This document shows positions 25,553-34,084 of a DNA stretch of 36,247 bases, one piece after another. A program made the translations under genes and the position numbers. Every line of letters begins with the position of its first letter. Position 1 is the stretch's first letter. This DNA is from CAZNYG01 sp964577205 (GTDB lineage: Bacteria; Elusimicrobiota; Endomicrobiia; Endomicrobiales; CAIRNS01): positions 1 to 36,247 of the forward strand of contig CAZNYG010000012.1 of NCBI GenBank assembly GCA_964577205.1, written 5' to 3'. The notes under the pieces were generated by a model. That model worked only from the letters and a program-made list of their open reading frames with translations, was not told where the DNA came from and made no database searches.

Positions 25553-27349
25553 ATGCCGAAGAAATTCAACATCACCATTTGTGACGGACCGTCCTGCATG
25601 CAGAAGAACGCGACCAGGCTTAATACCGTGGTCGAGAGGGAACTCGCGAAACGGGGCCTGGCGGAAAAAGTCAGCGTAAACATTTCGGGATGCCTGGGTA
25701 TGTGCGGCAAAGGCCCGGTCATGATCGTGAATCCTCATTACACCGTGTACGGCAGCGTCGCGGAAAACGACGTTCCGGAGATCATCGAAGAACACATCGT
25801 CAACAAACGTCCGTTGAAACGGCTGGCGATCGAAGAAGACCATCTTTTCAACCGTTTCTTTAAGGTCTTCGGCGACGTCAACTTTTTCGGGAAGCAGATG
25901 CGTATCGCGCTTCGCAACTGCGGCATCATCGATCCCGAAAGCATCGACGATTATCTGTCGGTGCGCGGGTACGAAGCCCTGGCGAAGGTGCTGACGTCGA
26001 TGACGCCCGCCGAGGCCGTTGCCGAGGTCAAAAGATCCGGCCTGCGCGGCAGGGGCGGCGCGGGCTTCCCGACGGGCGTGAAATGGGAGCTGACGGCGCG
26101 CGAGAAAAGCGACGAGAAATACGTTATCTGCAACGCCGACGAAGGCGATCCCGGAGCGTTCATGGACCGGAGCGCGATCGAAGGCGATCCCCATACCGTC
26201 CTTGAAGGCATGCTTATAGCCGGATACGCGGTCGGCGCGAAAAAAGGCATCGTGTACATCCGCGCCGAGTATCCGCTGGCCGTCAAACGGCTGGAGAAAG
26301 CCATCGCCGATGCCCGCGCTGAAGGGCTGCTCGGGCAGAATGTCCTCGGTTCCGGTTTCTCGTTCGACCTTGAGATCCGTCTCGGAGCCGGCGCATTCGT
26401 GTGCGGCGAAGAGACCGCGCTGATGCAGTCCATCGAAGGGCATCGCGGCATGCCTCGTCCCCGCCCTCCTTTCCCTTCGGTCTCCGGATTGTTCGGCAAA
26501 CCGACGCTTATCAATAATGTCGAGACGTGGGCAAATATCCCGGTCATACTACTCGACAGCGCCGACTGGTTCAGTTCGATCGGCACCGAAAAAAGCAAAG
26601 GCACCAAGGTCTTCGCCCTCGCGGGGAAGATAAAGAACACCGGCCTCGTGGAAGTTCCGATGGGGACGAAGCTGCGCGAAATGATCTACGATATCGGCGG
26701 CGGCATCCCCAATAATAAGAAATTCAAAGCGATCCAGACCGGCGGCCCTTCGGGCGGCTGTTTGTCGGAAGGATACCTGGATACCAGCATCGATTACGAG
26801 TCCCTTGCCGCGGCCGGCTCGATCATGGGTTCGGGAGGCATGATCGTCATCGACGAGGATTCCTGCATGGTCAACATGGCCAAGTTCTTCCTCGAGTTCA
26901 CCCAGAACGAATCCTGCGGAAAGTGCACGCCGTGCCGCGAAGGCACCAAGCGGATGCTGGAGATCCTGACCCGGATCACTGAAGGTAAAGGCGAGGAAGG
27001 GGACATAGAGAAGCTTGAGCGGCTGGGCCACATGATCAAGAAGGCTTCTTTGTGCGGCCTCGGGCAATCCGCGCCTAACCCGGTGCTGAGCACCATAAAA
27101 AATTTCCGCGTGGAGTACGAAGAACATATACGCGACAAGAAATGCCGGGCGAACTACTGCGACCGCCTGCTGACGTACAAGATCGGCGACAAGTGCGTCG
27201 GATGCACGGTCTGCAAGCGGGCGTGCCCGACTAACGCGATATCCGGGACACCGAAACTGCGCCACGAGATAGATCAGTCGAAATGCATCAAGTGCGGCAT
27301 GTGCTTCAAGAGCTGCAAGTTCAAGGCGATCACAAAGCAGTCTGCCTGA
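25553..27349 (+). CDS. hydB: [FeFe]-hydrogenase NADH-binding subunit HydB (NuoF-like)
   Basis: A 598-residue subunit with the full HydB order. The N-terminal thioredoxin-like [2Fe-2S] domain has CDGPSC near residue 10 and GCLGMCGKGP near 48. The NADH/FMN domain has RGRGGAGFPTGVKW near 163 and NADEGDPGAFMDR near 193. An SLBB region follows, then the N3-type [4Fe-4S] site ESCGKCTPCREG near 457 and CGLGQ near 502. At the C terminus are two ferredoxin clusters (CVGCTVCKRACP near 547, CIKCGMCFKSC near 580). It oxidises NADH and passes electrons to HydA, probably in a bifurcating complex with ferredoxin. Confidence 0.95.
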   Translation: MPKKFNITICDGPSCMQKNATRLNTVVERELAKRGLAEKVSVNISGCLGMCGKGPVMIVNPHYTVYGSVAENDVPEIIEEHIVNKRPLKRLAIEEDHLFNRFFKVFGDVNFFGKQMRIALRNCGIIDPESIDDYLSVRGYEALAKVLTSMTPAEAVAEVKRSGLRGRGGAGFPTGVKWELTAREKSDEKYVICNADEGDPGAFMDRSAIEGDPHTVLEGMLIAGYAVGAKKGIVYIRAEYPLAVKRLEKAIADARAEGLLGQNVLGSGFSFDLEIRLGAGAFVCGEETALMQSIEGHRGMPRPRPPFPSVSGLFGKPTLINNVETWANIPVILLDSADWFSSIGTEKSKGTKVFALAGKIKNTGLVEVPMGTKLREMIYDIGGGIPNNKKFKAIQTGGPSGGCLSEGYLDTSIDYESLAAAGSIMGSGGMIVIDEDSCMVNMAKFFLEFTQNESCGKCTPCREGTKRMLEILTRITEGKGEEGDIEKLERLGHMIKKASLCGLGQSAPNPVLSTIKNFRVEYEEHIRDKKCRANYCDRLLTYKIGDKCVGCTVCKRACPTNAISGTPKLRHEIDQSKCIKCGMCFKSCKFKAITKQSA

Positions 27350-27362
27350 CCCCCGCGTCATG

Positions 27363-27435
27363 AGATCCCGCGGTCGCGGGAAAAATAATAAAGGCACGCG
27401 GGATGGAGCGTAATAAAGGAGCCTCCGGCTCCCGC
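27363..27435. repeat. GC-rich hairpins between hydB and hydA
   Basis: TCCCGCG-GT-CGCGGGA (about 27365-27380) is followed by an A/T-rich stretch, then GGAGCC/GGCTCC around TCC (about 27419-27433). These are REP-like extragenic palindromes. The hydA ribosome site GGAGG (27464-27468) lies beyond them. Confidence 0.55.
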
Positions 27436-27480
27436 CAAAGGGGCTCCACCTGCAGAAAGAAACGGAGGATTTGAAAAGCG

Positions 27481-29259
27481 ATGGAAAACAACCTGATCAC
27501 CATTTATATCAACGATAAGCCCTACCAGGTGGCGCCGGGGCAGACCATCATGCAGGCGGCCGACAGACTGGGGTTCCACATCCCGCGGCTGTGCTATCAT
27601 CCGCGCCTGTCCATCGAAGGCGCCTGCCGCGTCTGTATCGTCGAGGTGGAGGGCGCCCGCAATTACGTCGCGTCCTGCGCTTTCCCGGTCGCGCAGAACA
27701 TGCGCATCAGGACGAATACCGAGGAGATCCGGCGCGCGCGCCGCGATATCGTCGAGCTGATCCTTGACAATCATCCGATGGACTGCCATACCTGCGAGCG
27801 CGACGGCATCTGCGAACTGCAGCGCCTCGCGCACGCGATGGGCATCAAGAAACGCCATTTCGAAGGCGAGAGGAAACAGTACGGAAAAGACCTTTCTTCC
27901 GCGTCGGTCATACGCGATCCGGGCAAATGCATCCTTTGCGGCCGGTGCGTGCGTATCTGTTCGGAAGTGCAGAAAGTCAATACGCTGGGCTACGCGCACC
28001 GCGGGTTCAAGACCGTGGTCATGCCGGCATACGACATGCCGTTCAAGGACAGTGTCTGCACCGCCTGCGGCCAGTGCATCAACGTGTGCCCGACCGCCGC
28101 GTTCGTTGAGAAGAACAGTACCCAGGAACTCTTCCAGATACTCAACGATAAATCCAAGGTAAAGATCGCCCAGATCGCGCCTTCCGTGCGCGCGGCGATC
28201 GGTGAAGCTTTCGGGATAGAGCCGGGACGCAACATGGAAAAGGAAACCGTCGCCGCGCTCCGCAAACTGGGATTCGACTACGTATTCGACACCCAGCTTG
28301 CCGCCGACCTTACGATCATGGAAGAAGCGAACGAATTCCTTGACCGCGTCCACGGAAACGGCAAGCTCCCCATGATCACGTCCTGCTCCAGCGCATGGAT
28401 GAAATGCGTGGAACAGTTCCATCCGGACCTCCTGCCGAACGTGTCCACCTGCAAGTCTCCGATGTCGATGATGAGCTCGATGGTGAAGACCTATTTCGCG
28501 CAGAAGATCAATCGCGACCCGATGGACATCGTCAGCGTGGCTTTCATGTGCTGCACGGCAAAGAAATACGAGGCCGCCCGGCCCGAGCTGATGGTCAACG
28601 GCGTCCCCGCGACGGATATCGTCATCACGACCCGCGAACTGTCATGGATGATCAAGTCCGCCGGCATCGGGTTCCCGAATATCGCGGGCGAGAACTTCGA
28701 CGACCCTCTGGGCCTTTCTTCCGGAGCGGCAGCCATTTTCGGGACTACCGGCGGCGTCATGGAAGCGGCGCTGCGCACGGCGTATGAGATATATACCGGA
28801 GAGACGCTCATGGATATCGAGATGAACGATCTTCGCGGCCTTAAAGGCATCAAGGAAGGGAGAGTCGTCATGAACGGCCAGGAGATCCGCGTCGCGGTCG
28901 CTCACGGACTGGGTAACGCGGCCACTGTTCTGGATATCGCCCGCAAAGATCCGAACCGCTATCATTTCATTGAGATCATGGGCTGTCCCGGCGGATGCGT
29001 CGGCGGCGGCGGCCAGCCGTACGCGGGTATCAATTCGATCCCTCTCGACGAAGACTGCCTGCGCAAGCGCGCGGAGGCTCTCTACACGCTCGACCGGAAT
29101 AAAACGATCCGCCGGAGCCACGAGAACCCGTACGTGCAGCGGCTTTACCGTGAATTCCTTGGCCGGCCCAACAGTGAAAAAGCGCATGAGCTTCTGCATA
29201 CGCACTACAAAGCGAAAGAGCCCCGCGGCATCATCCCGCGGGAGGGATTCCATAAATAA
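27481..29259 (+). CDS. hydA: [FeFe]-hydrogenase catalytic subunit HydA
   Basis: A 592-residue catalytic subunit. It has an N-terminal NuoG-like [2Fe-2S] domain (CYHPRLSIEGACRVC near residue 39), the His-ligated cluster motif HPMDCHTCERDGIC near 99, and two [4Fe-4S] sites (CILCGRCVRIC near 150, CTACGQCINVCP near 193). The H-cluster domain has L1 TSCSSAW near 300, L2 MCCTAKKYE near 357 and L3 EIMGCPGGCVGGGG near 500. L3 is canonical; L1 and L2 depart from the usual TSCCPxW and MPCxxKxxE. It makes H2 from protons. The surrounding hydB, hydC and maturases mark the trimeric NAD-linked type. Confidence 0.95.
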   Translation: MENNLITIYINDKPYQVAPGQTIMQAADRLGFHIPRLCYHPRLSIEGACRVCIVEVEGARNYVASCAFPVAQNMRIRTNTEEIRRARRDIVELILDNHPMDCHTCERDGICELQRLAHAMGIKKRHFEGERKQYGKDLSSASVIRDPGKCILCGRCVRICSEVQKVNTLGYAHRGFKTVVMPAYDMPFKDSVCTACGQCINVCPTAAFVEKNSTQELFQILNDKSKVKIAQIAPSVRAAIGEAFGIEPGRNMEKETVAALRKLGFDYVFDTQLAADLTIMEEANEFLDRVHGNGKLPMITSCSSAWMKCVEQFHPDLLPNVSTCKSPMSMMSSMVKTYFAQKINRDPMDIVSVAFMCCTAKKYEAARPELMVNGVPATDIVITTRELSWMIKSAGIGFPNIAGENFDDPLGLSSGAAAIFGTTGGVMEAALRTAYEIYTGETLMDIEMNDLRGLKGIKEGRVVMNGQEIRVAVAHGLGNAATVLDIARKDPNRYHFIEIMGCPGGCVGGGGQPYAGINSIPLDEDCLRKRAEALYTLDRNKTIRRSHENPYVQRLYREFLGRPNSEKAHELLHTHYKAKEPRGIIPREGFHK

Positions 29260-29264
29260 TGTAG

Positions 29265-29384
29265 AACGGCGTTCTCGAGTTCTCGCGTTCTCGAGTTCAT
29301 GTGTTGAAGGAACAGAAAACGTTTATTTCTGCCTTTAGCCTTGAACGCGAGAACACAAGAACACACGAACACAAGAATGCCGTT
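29265..29384. repeat. 46-bp imperfect inverted repeat with 8-bp words between hydA and hydC
   Basis: The left arm (29265-29310) is AACGGC plus five octamers of the type GTTCTCGA. The right arm (29339-29384) is the facing complement, also in octamers. 34 of 46 positions pair, 37 with G-U. The 28-nt loop holds a further CAGAAA/TTTCTG stem (29313-29318 with 29326-29331). It lies immediately upstream of the hydC ribosome site. Confidence 0.85.
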
Positions 29385-29404
29385 AATGATAAGGAGATAC
29401 TCCC

Positions 29405-29902
29405 ATGCCTGTTGTTCAGGACGAAAGATTGGCGGAACTCAAAGCCTTCATAGAGAAGGCGAAACAGTCGCAATACCCCGAATCGAACCTTATCGGTATC
29501 CTGCATAAGGCGCAGAACCTCTACGGGCATCTGGAAAAAGACGTGATGAACGAGATCGCGAAGGCCATGAACATACCTACGGCGCATATCTGGGGCGTGG
29601 CCACTTTCTATCACTACTTCAACCTCAAGCCCCGCGGCAAATACACCATCGCCGTGTGCCTGGGGACCGCCTGCTACGTCAAGGGCGCTGGGGAGATCCT
29701 CGACACGCTGAAGGAAGAGCTGAAGATCGATATCGGCGGCACGACGGCCGACCGGCTTTTCACGCTCGCAGAAGCGCGCTGCCTGGGAGCCTGCGGCCTG
29801 GCGCCGGTCATCATGATCGGAGATAAGATCTACGGCGAACTGACCCCGAAAAAGACGGTTGAGATAATCAACAGTTACCGGAAAAAAGCGGCGGAAAAAT
29901 AA
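29405..29902 (+). CDS. hydC: [FeFe]-hydrogenase gamma subunit HydC (NuoE-like)
   Basis: A 165-residue NuoE-type protein: an N-terminal helical bundle (ESNLIGILHKAQNLYGHLEKD near residue 25, IWGVATFYHYF near 60) and a thioredoxin-like [2Fe-2S] fold with ligands in CLGTACYVKG near 86 and ARCLGACGLAP near 124. It relays electrons between HydB and HydA. ATG follows AAGGAGA at a normal distance, and the preceding 145-bp spacer is almost all hairpin. HydG begins 22 bases after its stop. Confidence 0.95.
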   Translation: MPVVQDERLAELKAFIEKAKQSQYPESNLIGILHKAQNLYGHLEKDVMNEIAKAMNIPTAHIWGVATFYHYFNLKPRGKYTIAVCLGTACYVKGAGEILDTLKEELKIDIGGTTADRLFTLAEARCLGACGLAPVIMIGDKIYGELTPKKTVEIINSYRKKAAEK

Positions 29903-29924
29903 CGGCGATTGCCGGGGTACAGCC

Positions 29925-31336
29925 ATGATACATATAGATGAAGAAAGGATCAACGCATTGCTCGACGCTGGCCGGGATGTTCCGGACGNNNNNNNNNNGA
30001 TATCGCCGGCGCGACGCTGGATGGAATTCTGGAAAAAACACGCGCGCTTAAGCGTCTGACGCTGGAAGATGCCGCGGCGCTGCTCAAGACGGAGAAAAAG
30101 GAACACATACAAAAGATATTCGCCGCCGCCGCCGCCGTTAAAAAGGCGATCTACGGTGACAGGGTCGTTCTTTTCGCTCCGCTTTACATATCGAACATCT
30201 GCGCCAACAAGTGCCGCTATTGCGCCTTCAACGCGGACAACGCGGTGACGGAACGCAAACGGCTGACGGCGGACGAGATCCGCGAACAGGTGCGCTGGCT
30301 GCTCTCCCGCGGCCATAAACGCGTCCTGGTCGTGGCGGGAGAATCGGGTTCATCGCAGGCCAATATCGATTATTACGTCGACGCGATCAACGCCGTGTAC
30401 GATGTCGCCGTCGGCCCTCACCGTATCAAGCGGGTCAATATTAATTGTGCCCCCCTGTCGGTCGGCGAGTTCCGCCGGCTGAAAGCGTCCGGAATCGGGA
30501 CCTATCAGATATTCCAGGAAACCTATCACGAAGCGACCTATCGTCAGGTCCATATCAGCGGTCCGAAAAGCGACCCTGATAACCGGATCGACGCGGTGGA
30601 CCGCGCTTTCAGGGCGGGGATCGACGATATAGGTATCGGGCCTCTGCTGGGACTCTACGATTACCGGTTCGAGGCTCTTGCCATGCTGATGCATATAGAG
30701 CACCTCGAAAAGACGTTCAACGTGGGGCCGCATACCATTTCCGTGCCGCGGATCGAACCGGCGCCGGGCGTTCCTTTTACCGAAAACCTGCCGCACCGGG
30801 TTTCCAACGATGATTTCAGGAAACTCGTGGCCGTCCTGCGCCTCGCTGTGCCGTATACCGGCATCATCCTGTCGACGCGGGAAACCGCGGAGATGCGCGA
30901 CGAACTGATCGACCTCGGTGTTTCGCAGGCCAGCGCCGAGTCCCGCGTGTCCCCCGGCGGATACTCTTCTTCGGATAACAACGAAAGCAACGAAATACAG
31001 TTCACTCTGGGTGATCAGCGCACGCTGGACGAGGTCATTGCCGCGCTTATCGCGCGCGACAAGATCCCCAGTTTCTGCGCGGCCTGCTACCGGTCTCACC
31101 GTACCGGAGAGGCTTTTATGAAACTCGCGAAACCGGGGAACATAAAGAACGCCTGCGCCATGAACGCTCTTATCACGCTCAGGGAATACCTCGACGATTT
31201 CGCGTCTCCCGAAACGCGCAGGCAGGGGTACGCGCTCATCGAACGGGAAAAACGCAAGCTTGACGATAAGAACCGCGTGATGCTGGAAAATTTTTTCTGC
31301 GAAGTCGAGAGCGGAGTAAGGGACAGATACGTATAA
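29925..31336 (+). CDS. hydG: [FeFe]-hydrogenase maturase HydG, with a 10-N gap
   Basis: Radical-SAM tyrosine lyase that makes the CO and cyanide ligands of the H-cluster from tyrosine. ATG 29925 gives the first 21 residues (MIHIDEERINALLDAG), then N 29989-29998, after which the frame from 29999 continues to the stop. Only a few residues are missing and a gap of suitable length restores the frame. The CxxxCxxC motif appears in SNICANKCRYCAF (near 30199-30230). The second cluster site, CAACYR plus a Cys about 22 residues on (31076-31155), is intact, so CO formation should be possible. It is clustered with hydE and hydF. Confidence 0.95.
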
Positions 31337-31338
31337 AA

Positions 31339-31437
31339 CGAAAGGCCTTCACGAGTTCTTGAGTTCGCGAGTTCTCGTGTAACGGCATCGTGTCTCAAGC
31401 CAAGGACACAAGAACCATAGGACACGAGAACGCCGTT
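31339..31437. repeat. inverted repeat with 8-bp words between hydG and hydE
   Basis: The left arm (31341-31380) contains CGAGTTCT, TGAGTTCG, CGAGTTCT in period 8. The right arm (31401-31437) holds ACACAAGA, ACCATAGG, ACACGAGA, ACGCCGTT. Pairing is weaker than between hydA and hydC, but the outer AACGGCGTTCTCG word is shared with that locus. The right arm ends eight bases before the hydE ATG. Confidence 0.7.
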
Positions 31438-31444
31438 TACCTTT

Positions 31445-32485
31445 ATGAATGCCATCACTTCTCTCCTTGACCGTCTTTATGGGAATCCTTCGCCATCCCG
31501 CGAGGATGTCCGGGAAGTCCTTACCTGTACCGATGACATAAAACTGCTGGATATATTCGCGTTCGCCGACAGTGTCCGGAAAAAACACGTCGGCGACGGG
31601 ATCCTGCTGCGCGGTATCGTCGAGTTCTCGAATTTCTGCCGTAACACCTGTGCGTACTGCGGGATCAACAGGAATAACGCGAAGCTTGAACGTTACCGGT
31701 TGACCCGTGAAGAGATACTTGAGAGCGTCTCGATGATCGCCGGATGCGGCATCCGCACTGTTGTCCTTCAATCCGGGGAAGACAGCGGGATCGACGCGGC
31801 ATGGCTTGCGGATATCATTCGCTCCGTCAAGGAACGGCACGACATGGCCGTGACCCTTTCCGTCGGAGAATGGGATGCGGACGTGTACCGCTTCTGGCGG
31901 GAAGCCGGTGCTGACCGCTACCTGCTGAAGATCGAGACTACCGATCCCGCTCTGTACGGCACTCTCCATCCCGGTATGTCCCTTGAGAACCGGCTCCGTT
32001 GCCTCAACGACCTCCAGGCCATGGGATACCAGACAGGATCGGGCATCATTGCAGGTTTGAAGGGGCAGACGTACGATTCCATCGTGGAGGACATATTCTT
32101 TCTGCGGGACCGCAATTTTGACATGATAGGCATCGGCCCGTTCATCCCCCACGGGGAAACCCCGCTGAGGAACGAAGAGACTGGCAGCGTCTCCCTGACG
32201 CTTAAGATCGTCGCGCTGCTCCGCATCCTTTCGCCGACCGCGAACCTTCCCGCCACTACGGCGTTGGGGAGCGTGGATGGAAAGGATTTCAGGCTGCGCG
32301 GGCTTCAGGCTGGCGCAAACGTGCTGATGCCCAATTTCACCCCTGTTCCCTACCGCCGTCAGTACGAAATATATCCGGGCAAGCGCTGCGTGGAAGAACC
32401 TCAGGGATCCTGTGCATCGTGCATGGAAAGCATGGCCGGTTCCATCGGGCGCCATATCGATTATTCGATCGGGAACAGAAAATAA
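31445..32485 (+). CDS. hydE: [FeFe]-hydrogenase maturase HydE
   Basis: A 346-residue radical-SAM maturase. The cluster motif CxxxCxxC is in FSNFCRNTCAYCGINRNN near residue 66, and the barrel contains VLQSGEDSGID near 103 and KIETTDPALYGTLHPGMS near 163, typical of HydE. It helps build the dithiolate-bridged diiron precursor. The optional C-terminal cluster may be present (CVEEPQGSCASC near 318). ATG 31445 has no ribosome site and abuts the repeat arm. The mini-aspA frame follows nine bases after the stop. Confidence 0.93.
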   Translation: MNAITSLLDRLYGNPSPSREDVREVLTCTDDIKLLDIFAFADSVRKKHVGDGILLRGIVEFSNFCRNTCAYCGINRNNAKLERYRLTREEILESVSMIAGCGIRTVVLQSGEDSGIDAAWLADIIRSVKERHDMAVTLSVGEWDADVYRFWREAGADRYLLKIETTDPALYGTLHPGMSLENRLRCLNDLQAMGYQTGSGIIAGLKGQTYDSIVEDIFFLRDRNFDMIGIGPFIPHGETPLRNEETGSVSLTLKIVALLRILSPTANLPATTALGSVDGKDFRLRGLQAGANVLMPNFTPVPYRRQYEIYPGKRCVEEPQGSCASCMESMAGSIGRHIDYSIGNRK

Positions 32486-32494
32486 GAGGTTTTG

Positions 32495-32686
32495 ATGGCT
32501 CTTCGCAAAGAGAAAGATCAGCTTGGGGAACGCGATGTGCCGGCGGGGGAACTTCTCAAGGAGTTCGCTTCCGCTCCCCGGCAACCGCTCAGGGAGTTCC
32601 TTGAGCAGAAACTGGGTAAAGAACTTGTCGATACGGTTCTTTCGCCTGCGCGGCTGACTGCCCTGGGTTACGACGATGCAAAATAA
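32495..32686 (+). pseudogene. aspA: 63-codon internal-deletion remnant of aspartate ammonia-lyase (mini-AspA)
   Basis: The short frame joins both ends of AspA. Residues 4-18 (RKEKDQLGERDVPAG) match the AspA N terminus (RIEEDLLGTREVPAD in E. coli). From about residue 30 onward, PLREFLEQKLGKELVDTVLS and ARLTALGY match the AspA C terminus ([20 protein letters not shown] and following). The roughly 400 residues between, with the whole active site, are absent, so it cannot be an ammonia-lyase. As I recall, aspA stands between hydE and hydF in many genomes, so the position fits. It keeps a ribosome site (GAGG), an open frame and an 11-base overlap with hydF, which lacks its own. It may persist for coupling. 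An assembly collapse is possible. Confidence 0.7.
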
Positions 32687-33926
32687 AACACCGAAATCAC
32701 TTCATCTTCATATAGGCATCTTTGGCAGGACCAATGTGGGGAAATCCAGCCTTCTGAACCTGATCACGGGACAGGACGTTGCGATCACTTCTCCGGTTCC
32801 AGGCACCACGACCGATGTAGTGGAAAAAGCGATGGAGCTTCTGCCTCTGGGGCCCGTGCTTTTCCTCGATACCGCAGGGCTGGACGACCGTTCGGTGCTG
32901 GCTGAACAGCGCTTGAAAAGAACGCGGAAGGTCTTTGACCGGGCCGATGTCGCGCTTTTGGTGACCGAAGCGGACGGATGGACGGATTTCGAAGATGCCA
33001 TCGCCGGGGAAGCGGCGCGGCGGTCGATCCCGGTGATCATCATCATCAATAAGACGGACGCAACCCCTCCTTCAGCGGCATTTCTCGATCGTGTCAGGTC
33101 CAAAACATCCTGGGTAATCCCTCTTTCCTGCCGCGCCGTAGAAGGGCGGGATGCGGCCGTCAATACTCTGAAGGATTACCTTATCGAGGCCAGTCCCGAG
33201 GATTTCATGCATCCGCCGTCTCTGATCGGTGATCTTCTGACTCCCGGCGGGTTCGCGGTGCTGGTGGTTCCCATCGATCTCCAGGCGCCCCGGGGCAGGC
33301 TCATCCTTCCCCAGGTGCAGACTGTACGCGATGCTCTGGACAACGATGCCGCCGCGGTCGTCGTCAAGGAACGGGAATACGCGGCTATGCTTGAGATGCT
33401 CCGCAGGCCCCCCGACATCGCGATCTGTGATTCTCAGGTCGTTCTGAAAATGACGGCCGACACGCCGCCTTCGGTACCATGTACCACTTTTTCAATACTC
33501 TTTTCCCGCAGTCGTGGAGACCTTGTGGAAGCGGCACGCGGGGCGGCGGCCATCCCTTCTCTTAAGGAAGGGGACCGCGTTCTGATAGCCGAGGCCTGTA
33601 CCCACCATGCCATGGAAGACGATATCGGCCGTGTGAAGATACCCCGGTGGATTCGCCAGTATAAGGGATTCGATCTCACGTTCGATGTCGCTTCGGGAAG
33701 CGATTATCCCGATGATCTCAAGGATTACAAGCTTATCATCCATTGCGGCGGCTGCATGATCAACCGCCGGTTCATGCTGACCCGCGTCCAGAAAGCGCGG
33801 GAAGCCGGTGTCCCGATGACGAACTACGGCGTATGCATATCCTATCTTCAGGGCGTTCTCGAACGGGTCCTCTCTCCTTTCCCTGCCGCACTCGATGCGC
33901 ATAAACAAACAAACCGAAGTGAATAA
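32676..33926 (+). CDS. hydF: [FeFe]-hydrogenase maturation GTPase HydF
   Basis: A 416-residue scaffold and GTPase. G1 is GRTNVGKSS near residue 15, switch PGTTTD near 40, G3 DTAGLDD near 66 and G4 INKTD near 125. A dimerisation region follows, then the C-terminal cluster site: Cys in EACTHHAMEDD near residue 308 and the HCGGC pair near residue 360, fitting the CxH...HCxxC signature. HydF holds the diiron precursor and delivers it to HydA. ATG lies inside the mini-aspA frame and has no ribosome site, so translation is probably coupled. Confidence 0.95.
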   Translation: MQNKTPKSLHLHIGIFGRTNVGKSSLLNLITGQDVAITSPVPGTTTDVVEKAMELLPLGPVLFLDTAGLDDRSVLAEQRLKRTRKVFDRADVALLVTEADGWTDFEDAIAGEAARRSIPVIIIINKTDATPPSAAFLDRVRSKTSWVIPLSCRAVEGRDAAVNTLKDYLIEASPEDFMHPPSLIGDLLTPGGFAVLVVPIDLQAPRGRLILPQVQTVRDALDNDAAAVVVKEREYAAMLEMLRRPPDIAICDSQVVLKMTADTPPSVPCTTFSILFSRSRGDLVEAARGAAAIPSLKEGDRVLIAEACTHHAMEDDIGRVKIPRWIRQYKGFDLTFDVASGSDYPDDLKDYKLIIHCGGCMINRRFMLTRVQKAREAGVPMTNYGVCISYLQGVLERVLSPFPAALDAHKQTNRSE

Positions 33927-34001
33927 GCGAGCAGGTAAAACCAATAGCTGTTGAAAAATGCCGTTCACTTGCCCGCTCACCCGTTTACGCGCTCATCCGC
34001 C
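33917..34001. repeat. intergenic inverted repeat with 8-bp words after hydF
   Basis: The right arm (about 33961-34001) steps in octamers of the form CGCTCACC, CGTTTACG, CGCTCATC. The left arm (33917-33942) covers the hydF stop and contains AAGTGAATAAGCGAGCAGG. Over about 20 positions the arms pair by identity or by transitions only. The tpiA promoter begins eight bases later, so it may separate the hydrogenase and tpiA transcripts. Confidence 0.55.
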
Positions 34002-34008
34002 TTCTTTC

Positions 34009-34037
34009 TTGATTTAGCTCCGGCGAATTGGTATAAT
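34009..34037 (+). promoter_or_regulatory. consensus-like promoter of tpiA
   Basis: TTGATT (34009-34014), a 17-nt spacer and TATAAT (34032-34037) preceded by TGG, an extended -10. Transcription would start near 34044. This is the best promoter in the window and shows that tpiA is expressed separately from the hydrogenase cluster. Confidence 0.85.
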
Positions 34038-34084
34038 AAACTAATGAATTTATTGTCTCATTCATACGCGAAAGGAGCACTCTC

